A DNA stretch of 8,878 nucleotides. It comes from Gemmatimonadota bacterium. GTDB taxonomy: Bacteria; GCA-2686955. The DNA lies in the NCBI GenBank assembly GCA_002686955.1, contig NYZA01000184.1, positions 1 through 8,878 on the forward strand. The letters run 5' to 3'. The notes below the pieces were generated by a model, which saw nothing but the letters and a program-made list of their open reading frames with translations, had not been told where the DNA came from and did no database searches. The position numbers and the translations under genes are program-made. Below, in pieces: positions 1-6,289 of this stretch (positions are counted from its first letter, which is position 1; each line of letters starts with the position of its first letter).

Positions 1-275
1 AACGCCTCGGCCAGGGTGGGGTCGAAGCCCTCCAGGCGGGAGAGAAGGACGATGGCGTGACTGCGGGCGCCCGCAATGGCGACGGTGTCGAGCTGCAGGT
101 AGCCGAAGTGGTCGATGATGCGAAGTGCTGCCTTGCGGGCGCGTACACCGCCGCCGGCTGCGCGTTTTGGCAGATCAGCCCACTCCGGCTTCAGCAAGCC
201 GGCTTTGGCCAGTGCCAGGCGGCGAGCGGCGCGCTGAGAAAGGTCGGCGAGGGGAAGGGTGGGTGTCTTTTTCAT
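1..275 (-). CDS. YcaQ/AlkZ-family winged-helix DNA glycosylase, N-terminal part (cut by window edge)
   Basis: This is a minus-strand gene starting with ATG at 275-273 and running off the left edge after 91 codons with no stop. The readable part begins MKKTPTLPLADLSQRAARR. Residues 59-73 (YLQLDTVAIAGARSH) are followed by a LLSRLEGFDP block. This matches the opening of the YcaQ/AlkZ (HTH_42) family, in which a Q-x-D or Q-x-Q motif lies in the active site of a glycosylase that unhooks alkylated or crosslinked bases. Here the motif is Q61-L62-D63, the QxD form typical of the YcaQ branch. The protein would act in the cytoplasm on damaged DNA. The start is chosen because it is the only ATG ahead of the conserved block; a ribosome site is weak (GGGA upstream). 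The gene diverges from the HAF gene at 575 and looks unrelated in function to the rest of the window. The family is fairly certain; the substrate cannot be judged from this fragment. Confidence 0.82.
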   Translation of the reverse strand, partial: MKKTPTLPLADLSQRAARRLALAKAGLLKPEWADLPKRAAGGGVRARKAALRIIDHFGYLQLDTVAIAGARSHAIVLLSRLEGFDPTLAEA

Positions 276-574
276 CTGAGTTCCCGGCCTTCGCAGCGGT
301 TCACGGCGGCTCAGCCGAACACTCTTCGGCGATCCCAAAGCCGTCCATCGGCACCGGCGCTACGGCGCGCTCGTCGCCCAGATCACAGCATCTCCCGCGG
401 CGAGGTTCGCAGGATCGCTCCTGCGGGTAACAGATCGATCCGTAGCCCCATGAGCCGAGCAGGGGGAGGGGCTTGCGCCCTCGGACGCCGGCCCTCGCCC
501 CCCGGCAAGGTCGGATTCAAAAACGTGCCGGGCGCCTCGCGACTGACAGGGGGCGGCCCAATGGAGACGAACAG
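276..574. other. Divergent intergenic region, no gene recognised
   Basis: This 299-base gap separates the start of the minus-strand glycosylase gene from the start of the plus-strand HAF gene, so both promoters should lie here. I could not identify a convincing -35/-10 pair, operator or RNA gene. Open frames crossing it in several directions show no signal peptide, motif or recognisable family and look like random open frames of GC-rich DNA. Confidence 0.5.
563..566 (+). promoter_or_regulatory. Ribosome binding site (GGAG) deciding the HAF gene start
   Basis: GGAG ends eight bases before the ATG at 575. It supports that start over an upstream in-frame ATG at 473, which would add 34 Arg-rich residues in front of an otherwise normal signal peptide. 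Confidence 0.6.
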
Positions 575-2041
575 ATGTCATATCTATTGATTACAACAGT
601 TTTGGCGGTTTCCGCGGCCCAGGCATCCTCGTCGGCCTCTGATTCTCAAACCCTCGTCGGCGATGAGCTCGCCGCGCCTTCGCGGTACTTCCTGATCGAT
701 CTCGGAATCACCGACGCCGCTCCGCATCGCGAGACGACGGCCGACAGTGAGGCCGAGGCGATCAACGACTTGGGTGAGGTGGTCGGCTTCGTGCGCCACG
801 GCGCACCGGGCGGCGCGTTCATCTGGCGGAACGGCCTGATGGAGGATCTGGGAACATTCGACCTCGATGAAGCAAGCGCCGCCGACATCAACAATCAGTC
901 CCAGATCGTGGGGCGGATCGGAAATCGAGCCGTGCGGTGGGAGTCCGACCAGAGCATCACCGATATCCATTCGTTGATCCCACCCGATTGCGGGGGTCCA
1001 TCGGGAATGGCCAGCACTTGGGCCCAGGGCATCAGCAGCTCCGGGGCCGTGGTCGGTCTGGGAGAGATCGAAGGCAGCGGCGTCTGGGACGGCTTCCATT
1101 GGGATGGCGTCTCCCAGGGCTTTCATCAGATCGGCGACACGGGCAGCGACCACTTCTTCCTGCGTGGCGTCAGCGACAACGGGTCTTACGGGGCCGGAAA
1201 CAACACACCGATCTTCGACCCCGGCCATGGACTGCTTCCATCGCTGCCTCCTCCGGTAGCCTGCTCGGCTCCGGGTCCCTCGTGCGAGGGTGTCGTCTTC
1301 TACGCGGTGAACGATCATGGGGATGGCGTCGGCATGGCAGGCCAGCAAGCAATGGCGGGCTGCGCCGATCTGAATGTTGCGAGCGGATCGACCGCCATGG
1401 CGGCGCGCGGCATCAACAACGCCGGCTGGATCGTCGGCGGCGACTACATTCGCGCCTTTCCGGAGGACGATGGCGATAGGGCCGAGAGCGCGACTGGAGG
1501 AGCGTATCTCTGGACTCCCGGCGAGTACGGAGGCTGGGACGCCTTCCAGCTCGACTCTCTGATCGTTAACGGTCCGGACTGGTCTCTCGGAACTGCATCC
1601 GGAATCAACGAGCAAGGTTGGATCTCCGGCACGGGGAGCGATGGGCATCGAGAAATCTCCGCGTTCGTGCTCGTCCCGGAAGAGGATATCGACGACAGAC
1701 TGGTCCTGGCCGGCGCAGGAATGGGCGATTTCTACCATCAGAATCCGCACCGGGCGATGATCTCCAACGCCACCCCAGGGGATTCCGTCACCGTGGTGTA
1801 CGGATACGGCCCCGGGGAGACACTCTTATCGAGGGACGGATGCCAGAGCCTGCGCATCGACATCGAAAACCCTGTCGTGAGAGGCGGGAGTGAGGCGGAT
1901 GACATGGGCTTCGCTCTCTTCGAGACCACGGTCGGCAGAGGTGTTGCTGGTGAGACCGTCTGGGTGCAGGCCGTCGAGCTCTCGACCTGCCGCGTGAGCA
2001 ATCGGGTCGCCATCAAGTTCCGCGAAATCCCGGCCCACTGA
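575..2041 (+). CDS. Secreted HAF-repeat protein
   Basis: This complete gene of 488 codons starts at the ATG at 575, supported by GGAG eight bases upstream and by the signal peptide that begins there (MSYLLITTVLAVSAAQA, cleavage likely after residue 17). Residues about 60-366 carry roughly seven imperfect HAF repeats, recognisable as 'IN-x-x-G-x-x-VG' followed by 'AF-x-W-x-x-G'. Examples are INDLGEVVGF (63-72), AFIWRNGLMEDLG (81-93), INNQSQIVG (105-113), INNAGWIVGG (280-289) and INEQGWISG (344-352). In the HAF family such units are thought to form an extracellular propeller-like or solenoid fold; no enzymatic activity is established. Residues about 375-488 form a separate C-terminal domain that I do not recognise, predicted to be beta-rich, with Cys423 and Cys471. 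No LPxTG, PEP-CTERM or type IX sorting signal is visible at the C-terminus, so the protein is probably released or periplasmic. The first codons are noticeably AT-richer than the rest of the gene. Confidence 0.85.
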   Translation: MSYLLITTVLAVSAAQASSSASDSQTLVGDELAAPSRYFLIDLGITDAAPHRETTADSEAEAINDLGEVVGFVRHGAPGGAFIWRNGLMEDLGTFDLDEASAADINNQSQIVGRIGNRAVRWESDQSITDIHSLIPPDCGGPSGMASTWAQGISSSGAVVGLGEIEGSGVWDGFHWDGVSQGFHQIGDTGSDHFFLRGVSDNGSYGAGNNTPIFDPGHGLLPSLPPPVACSAPGPSCEGVVFYAVNDHGDGVGMAGQQAMAGCADLNVASGSTAMAARGINNAGWIVGGDYIRAFPEDDGDRAESATGGAYLWTPGEYGGWDAFQLDSLIVNGPDWSLGTASGINEQGWISGTGSDGHREISAFVLVPEEDIDDRLVLAGAGMGDFYHQNPHRAMISNATPGDSVTVVYGYGPGETLLSRDGCQSLRIDIENPVVRGGSEADDMGFALFETTVGRGVAGETVWVQAVELSTCRVSNRVAIKFREIPAH

Positions 2042-2046
2042 TCGCA

Positions 2047-2063
2047 GGACCGACGGAGGGTCC
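2047..2063 (+). terminator. Possible hairpin after the HAF gene
   Basis: GGACC at 2047-2051 pairs with GGTCC at 2059-2063 around a 7-base loop, starting five bases after the HAF stop codon. The stem is only five base pairs and no T-run follows, so this is weak evidence for a terminator. The position is the main reason to list it. Confidence 0.22.
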
Positions 2064-2140
2064 ACGGCGCGAATCGCGACGCGGTGACCCGTGATCGTAT
2101 CCGCTCCATGCGCTCGCGCCGGACGGCTCTGCGCGGAGGC

Positions 2141-2150
2141 GGAGGAAGGA
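2141..2150 (+). promoter_or_regulatory. Strong ribosome binding site ahead of the 2151 GTG
   Basis: The purine run GGAGGAAGGA lies directly before GTG 2151 and TTG 2154. It gives good Shine-Dalgarno spacing for either codon, and it is what sets the start of the membrane protein fragment, which has no suitable ATG. Confidence 0.5.
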
Positions 2151-2585
2151 GTGTTGCGCTTCCATCCCCCGCCCCCGCCGAACGAAACCGAGCTGGTCCG
2201 CGCGCGCGCCTCTCGCCGTTGGGCTACCGGAACGATCGCGACTCTCCTGCTCGTGGCGACGGTACTCCTGCTCCGGAGATCGGCGGGACAGGTGCCCCAC
2301 TCGCTGAGCATCGACCACGAGAGAGGCCAGGTGGTGTTCTTCGATCAGCGACGTCGACCGACTGGGCAATGGTCCTTCGGATACGTGCCCGATCACGACT
2401 CCGAGGGACGGCTGGCTGACCTGAACGGCGATGGCGCCATCGAGGCGGTCACAGCCGGCAGTGGCGTTGCCACCAACTCCCCGTCGAGATCGGCCGAGCT
2501 GGCTCTACATCGCCGGCAGGGGCACAACTGCCTTCAAGCAAGACGAACAAGACCCAGCGACACTTCGGAATGCGTACCTTGTTGA
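2151..2585 (+). pseudogene. Membrane-anchored protein with a D-x-N-x-DG (FG-GAP/VCBS-like) loop, probably truncated
   Basis: The frame starts at GTG 2151 (or TTG 2154) behind a GGAGGAAGGA ribosome site. It encodes a proline run at residues 6-10, an Arg-rich segment (16-23), one membrane helix at about residues 25-41 (TGTIATLLLVATVLLL inside it), then an exported-looking part with DLNGDGAIEAV at about 90-100. That loop resembles the calcium-binding D-x-N-x-DG element of FG-GAP/VCBS-type beta-propeller repeats. Such proteins normally carry several repeats over hundreds of residues. Here the protein-like character stops after about residue 108, and the frame ends at a TGA at 2585, inside the next gene. 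From about 2490 the next frame (+1) reads more plausibly (SWLYIAGRGTTAFKQDE), so a frameshift near 2470-2500 may add to the damage. I therefore call a truncated or decaying gene. A short single-pass membrane protein is the alternative. The exact family is uncertain. Confidence 0.5.
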
Positions 2586-2855
2586 TGACGGTTGGGACAA
2601 CGGCGATCGCCACGATCATTCACGTGCCGGCGGACCACTCCACGATCCAGGCCGGCATCGGTGCGGCGAGCGAGGGAGATACGGTGCTCGTGCAGTACGG
2701 CGGCTACCCGGAGCTTCTCGATTTCGGGGGCAAGGCGATCCGCGTGAGCGGAACCGCGCCGGATGATCCCCTCGTGGTGGCCCGCCTGGTACCCCGACGC
2801 TCCGCGTTCCGATATGGGCGCCCATGGCGGTCCTCTGAATCGGAGCTGGCGGTGA
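2570..2855 (+). pseudogene. Beta-helix protein remnant: N-terminal cap joined to C-terminal tail, middle lost
   Basis: ATG 2570 opens a short hydrophobic leader (MRTLLMTVGTTAIATIIHV) followed by the N-terminal cap of a right-handed beta-helix protein: VPADHSTIQAGIG, GDTVLVQYGGY and GGKAIRVSGT, ending at DPLVVA (codons to 2782). By hand count 32 of 54 residues are identical to the cap of the intact gene at 6290. After that, this frame turns into Arg-rich nonsense. In the next frame, from about 2784, the sequence reads AWYPDAPRSDMGAHGGPLN and ends at TGA 2853-2855. D-M-G-A-x-GGP is the usual end signature of this type of protein; the intact gene has ADQGAYGGPG at 7910-7939. So the head and the tail are both present, in different frames, with none of the repeat coils between them. 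The simplest reading is an internal deletion of the coil region with a frame change. A collapsed assembly of a repetitive gene would look the same. Confidence 0.7.
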
Positions 2856-3140
2856 GGGGCCACGATCCCGAGCCCAGCCCCCACCCCACCCACGCCCTCC
2901 CGATCACGCCCCAACCAACCCCGATCGCTGGTTCGGTCAAGCGGAGCCACGGGGCCGGCCTGGCTTCGAAAGGCGGAGACCAGCCCCGAAGTGCGCGGTC
3001 TCCCAATCCCCTCCCCTCCGTAATGGCGGACAGCTTGGGTTTGCATAGGCAAGGATCCTGGGGGACCGTGCTTCGGCGGGTCGTCGTCCCGGCAGCCGCG
3101 CCGAAGATTCGAGCTAGCCTCTCGGACGGCCGATCCCTCT
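2856..3140. other. Non-coding gap with C-rich tract and an inverted repeat
   Basis: These 285 bases lie between the tail of the beta-helix remnant and the CotH gene. No frame shows protein-like sequence. The gap contains the C-rich/G-quadruplex tract at 2873-2901 and a 7-base inverted repeat (GGAGACC 2975-2981, GGTCTCC 2997-3003, 15-base loop). The promoter of the CotH gene is presumably here, but I cannot point to it. Confidence 0.45.
2873..2901 (-). other. G-quadruplex motif on the minus strand
   Basis: The plus strand has six runs of at least three C in 29 bases (2873-2875, 2878-2882, 2884-2887, 2889-2891, 2895-2897, 2899-2901), separated by gaps of 2, 1, 1, 3 and 1 bases. On the minus strand these are G-runs with very short loops, which meets the usual quadruplex pattern with runs to spare. 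It lies about 240 bases before the CotH start, on the strand that serves as template for the CotH gene. Confidence 0.55.
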
Positions 3141-6100
3141 ATGAGTATGTGGAGAAGAACTGTGCCTACCTCCCCCCCCACGCGGATCGAACGCATCGCG
3201 TTCCGCGCGGGCTACGTAGTGCCCGCGCTTCTCGCGCTGGCCCTCGGCTCGCCCGACGCCTTTGCGCGGATCGGGTTCAACTGCGGTTCACAGATCTCCA
3301 TCACCTGCCTCGACAGCCTCGACTATCTGCCCGATGCCGAGTGGTGGGATGGCGAGGCGGGCGGCTACGTCGGGGGCACTGTGCTCCAGTGGAACAGCGT
3401 CGGGCTGCACCACGACGGGCCGAAATGGGAGCGCGATCTGTACCGCGAGGTCCGGGTCGGGGACCACAGCTACCGCTTCGCCACCGAGCCGGGGAGCTAT
3501 GAGCTCACCCTGAAGCTGATCGAGACGGTGGCGAACGGTCCCGAGAATTGGCTTCTGAACGTTTCGGTCGACGGGCAGCCGCTGGTCACCGGTTTCGATC
3601 CGCACGCCGAGGTCGGCAAGCTGCGCTCACTCGATCTGCGCCGCGGCGTCACCGCCGGCGATTCGATCCTCGAGGTGAGCCTCTCGGGCACCGCCGGAAA
3701 CGTCGGTCTGGCGGGGATCCACCTCGCCCCTCTCGATACCCTTGCCCCGCTCCGTCCGGCCGTGGTCGATCTGAGTGTCGAGCCGACCTACGGCGGCGCG
3801 CTGGTGCGGTGGAAGCAGCCGGCGCCGGAGCATCTCGACGGCTATGTCGTCACGGTCGAGGATGGATGGGGGACCGACCTCAGCAGCGTGCGGACCTACG
3901 AGGCCCGTGCGGTGGTGAGCGCCGATCCGACCTACATCTACAGGGTCGAGCCGGTCGATTCGAGGGGGAGGATCGGAGCGGAGGCGACCGGGGCGGGCGT
4001 GGCGGAAAAGCCGAGCGGCGATTCTGTGCTGCAGCTGATGGAGCTGATCGTGGCCGAAGAGGATCTGCGCACCATGGAGCAGGCTCTGAGGGAGCGAGTG
4101 CGGGTTCCGGCGGATCTGCGCGTCGATGGGCTTCTGAGCCGGGGAACGGTCAATTTCCGGGGGAACGCGACGCTCGAGGCTCCGAAAAAGTCGTACAAGG
4201 TCAGGATCGAGCTCGGCCCCGATGTGGACGGATCGGACGTGGTTTCGCTGGCCGCCAACTTCGGGGACCGGAGCTTGATCCGCGAGATCGTCGGGCACGA
4301 GCTGATGGTCGCGGCGGGACACGACGCTTATCGAGCCCGGCCGACGCGGCTCACGCTGAATGGGGATTACGCCGGTGTGTTCACCACGGTCGAAGAGCCG
4401 GACGAGCGATATCTGGAGCGGATCGGGCTCGATCCGGTGGGGCGCTCCTACAAGGTGAACGGGGGCCTGCACCCGCGTGCCGATCTCGACGAGTACATCG
4501 AGGACTTCGAGAATACGAACGAAGACGACTGGCGCCGCGGAGATATCGCGGGACTTCTACAGGAGCTCGACACGGTGCCAGACAACGAGTTCGAGGAATG
4601 GTTTCGAGCGATGTTCGAAGTCGAGCAGGTGCTCGATTGGTACGCGACCCAGGTCTACCTCGCCAACAGCGACTTCACGCTGCAGAACTTCCTGATGACG
4701 CGGGACAGGATCGGCGGGAGGTGGCGTATTCTGGCGTGGGATGCCGATCTGCTTCTGAAGGCGCCCGAAGCGCCGGCCAACTACTGCACGTCTGCATATC
4801 CCGACGGCAAGGGCCGGGTCCACAAGCTGATCGATCGGGCGCTCGCGGTGCCGGCGATCATGCGGCAGTACCTCGAGCGCCTGAGCGCGCTAATGGTACG
4901 GACCGCTCGCGGCCGACAGCGCGCTGGTCGCCTTCGACCGGGTCGGAGCCGACGCCATGGCCGACGCGCTTCTCGATATCGAGAAGAGGCAGCGCGAAGA
5001 CGCGGAGCTCTACACGGCGGAGCTCTACGTGGTGCGCGACATCATGGGCGGGCGGGAAGCGGTTCTGCGGGCGTCGATAGCCGAGCTGGCGCCCCCCGCT
5101 TGGGTCGATCTCTCGATCAACGAGCTGATCTTCCCGCCCAACACGACGGCAGCGGCTCGGCTGGAGCTGCACTACCGCGGCCGAGACTCTCTCGACACGG
5201 CCGGTTTGCGGGCGACCGACGATCCCGGCGATCTCGACAAGTGGCCGCTGCCCTCGCGCCCGCTCCTCCCGCAAGGCTATCTCACGCTCAATATTTCGCA
5301 GGCGGTGGGACTGCCGAGCTGGATCGCAATCACGGTCCCGAGCGACAGCGGCACGGTGATCGTCGACTCCCTGTCGATCCCGGCCGATGCGGCCGAGCCG
5401 GCCTACGGGCGGGTGCCGGACGGCTACGGGCTGCGGCGCCTCCTTCCCGCCGCGACGCCGAGTCGGGCGAACGCCTGGCAGGACGAGGTCACGGTGGCCG
5501 TCCTTGTTGGCGAAGAGGCGCCCGAGCTCAGCGAGGTCTTCTTCGCGGATATTTCGGTCACTTCCGAGTGGCGCGATGAGATCGAGGCGGAGATTCAGCT
5601 CTTTGTTTTCAAGCGTGGGGGCGTCCGGCTCCAACCCGATCCGGTCATGGTCGTGCCGATGCCGCCGCTCGGGACGGGTGAGGTTTGGTCCGCTCGCATC
5701 AGATTGCGCATCCCATGGTCGATCGACCGCGGGCGCCACGATCTTGTTTTCGCGGTCGTCGAGACGGCCACCGGACGGCGAGTGGGGGAGACGAGCGCGA
5801 CGATATTCGTGGACGACGGGGAGTTCATGCCACTCTCGATCAACGAGATCTGCGCGATCAACGAAACGGTTATCGCGGACGGTTTCGGTGAGTTCGACGA
5901 CTGGGCCGAAATCCACAACGGGTCGGATACGACGATCGCCCTGGCGGACCACTTCCTGACCGATGATCCGGACGACGAGCCCTGGAAATGGGCGTTTCCG
6001 CCGGGGGCGACCCTGGCGCCGGGTGGGCATCGGATCGTCTGGCTAGACAACGACATCGGACAAGGGCCTTACCACGTTTCCTTCAAGCTGGACCGCAATG

Positions 6101-6282
6101 GAGAGGAGCTCTCGATCGTGCGTGCGGAGGGCGATTCGAGCGTGGTGATCGACCGGATCGTCTTTGGGTATCAGGAGGAGGACTGGAGCTTCGGCCGGTA
6201 TCCCGACGCAAAGAGCTCGCTGGTTCCTTTCGACCTGCCCTCGCCCGGCGAAGTGAACAGCGAACCGGTGCTGGAGTGGTGA
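3141..6282 (+). CDS. Secreted malectin / FnIII / CotH-kinase / lamin-tail protein (frameshifted near 4897)
   Basis: This is a secreted multidomain protein. It starts at ATG 3141 (ATG 3147 is possible; no clear ribosome site) and has a signal peptide ending at about residue 42 (LLALALGSPDAFA). Domains in order: malectin-like carbohydrate-binding fold, 43-198 (IGFNCGSQ; final GLAGIHLAPL); fibronectin III-like, about 206-288; CotH-kinase, about 295-640. The CotH part shows FRGN (339-342), KKSYKVRIEL (349-358), NGDYAGVFTTVEEPDERYLER, and the paired acidic motifs ANSDFTLQN (D511) and AWDAD (D534/D536) that correspond to the catalytic and metal-binding sites of this protein kinase family. The frame breaks near 4893-4902. 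Removing T4897 restores LSALMDGPLAADSALVAFDR and gives one 1046-residue protein ending at 6282. Beyond the break come a lamin-tail-like domain (about 654-778), an Ig-like spacer and a second lamin-tail domain (about 896-1040). As the bases stand, the 5' frame would run on in nonsense to 5579. The beta-helix gene follows after 7 bases. Kinase activity is inferred from the family. Confidence 0.85.
3172..3179 (+). repeat. C8 homopolymer within the CotH gene's 5' end
   Basis: Eight consecutive C bases span codons 11-13, between the start codon and the signal peptide core. Any change of one base in tract length would put the rest of the gene out of frame. Confidence 0.8.
4893..4902 (+). other. Frameshift point in the CotH gene (extra base, best candidate T4897)
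   Basis: Upstream, the frame that holds the CotH motifs reads LERLSALM up to 4895, then becomes Arg-rich (VRTARGRQRAGRLRP). One base over, the frame gives GPLAADSALVAFDRVGADAM and runs to 6282 with clear lamin-tail homology. That frame is closed by TAA at 4891-4893, so the switch must fall just after it. Dropping T4897 gives a smooth join. I see no classical slippery heptamer here, so a mutation or sequencing/assembly error is more likely than programmed frameshifting. Confidence 0.75.
4957..6282 (+). CDS. C-terminal half of the CotH protein: lamin-tail, Ig-like and lamin-tail domains
   Basis: This is the part of the CotH gene beyond the frameshift, readable on its own from ATG 4957 (441 codons), although homology in the same frame already begins near 4899. 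It opens with the helical end of the CotH module (ADALLDIEKRQREDAELYTAEL), then a degenerate lamin-tail-like domain starting WVDLSINELIFPP (5098 onward) and ending PAATPSRAN near 5475. A beta-rich Ig-like segment follows (about 5480-5820). Last is a well-preserved lamin-tail domain: LSINEICAINET, FDDWAEIHNGSD, APGGHRIVWLDND, and YPDAKSSLVPF just before the end. Lamin-tail domains in secreted bacterial proteins are beta-sandwich modules, often paired with CotH. The ATG at 4957 has no ribosome site, so I read this as the 3' half of one gene and not a separate gene. No sorting signal is visible at the C-terminus. Confidence 0.7.
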   Translation: MADALLDIEKRQREDAELYTAELYVVRDIMGGREAVLRASIAELAPPAWVDLSINELIFPPNTTAAARLELHYRGRDSLDTAGLRATDDPGDLDKWPLPSRPLLPQGYLTLNISQAVGLPSWIAITVPSDSGTVIVDSLSIPADAAEPAYGRVPDGYGLRRLLPAATPSRANAWQDEVTVAVLVGEEAPELSEVFFADISVTSEWRDEIEAEIQLFVFKRGGVRLQPDPVMVVPMPPLGTGEVWSARIRLRIPWSIDRGRHDLVFAVVETATGRRVGETSATIFVDDGEFMPLSINEICAINETVIADGFGEFDDWAEIHNGSDTTIALADHFLTDDPDDEPWKWAFPPGATLAPGGHRIVWLDNDIGQGPYHVSFKLDRNGEELSIVRAEGDSSVVIDRIVFGYQEEDWSFGRYPDAKSSLVPFDLPSPGEVNSEPVLEW

Positions 6283-6289
6283 GACGACG

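Noticed and set aside
57-590. Plus-strand open frame of 177 codons at the left edge
   Set aside because: Its first part is antisense to the YcaQ-type gene, and the rest is low-complexity with no ribosome site or motif.
584-1750. Minus-strand open frame (388 codons) opposite the HAF gene
   Set aside because: It is a low-information Arg/Ala/Asp-rich shadow of a clearly coding plus-strand gene.
2814-2825. 12-base perfect palindrome ATGGGCGCCCAT as a regulator site
   Set aside because: It falls inside the codons of the DMGAHGGP tail and is explained by that coding sequence.
2975-3003. Inverted repeat GGAGACC/GGTCTCC as a terminator or operator
   Set aside because: It is only seven base pairs with a 15-base loop and no T-run; such pairs occur by chance in GC-rich DNA.
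4893-4902. Programmed ribosomal frameshift in the CotH gene
   Set aside because: No slippery heptamer, Prf2-like stop context or stimulatory hairpin is evident; a single extra base explains the break more simply.
3548-5080. Plus-strand open frame of 510 codons overlapping the CotH gene
   Set aside because: Its translation is Arg/Gly/Ala-rich nonsense in the +1 frame of the CotH core, whose motifs lie in the 3141 frame.
4858-6030. Minus-strand open frame (390 codons) opposite the lamin-tail half of the CotH gene
   Set aside because: It lies antisense to recognisable lamin-tail domains and has no family features of its own.
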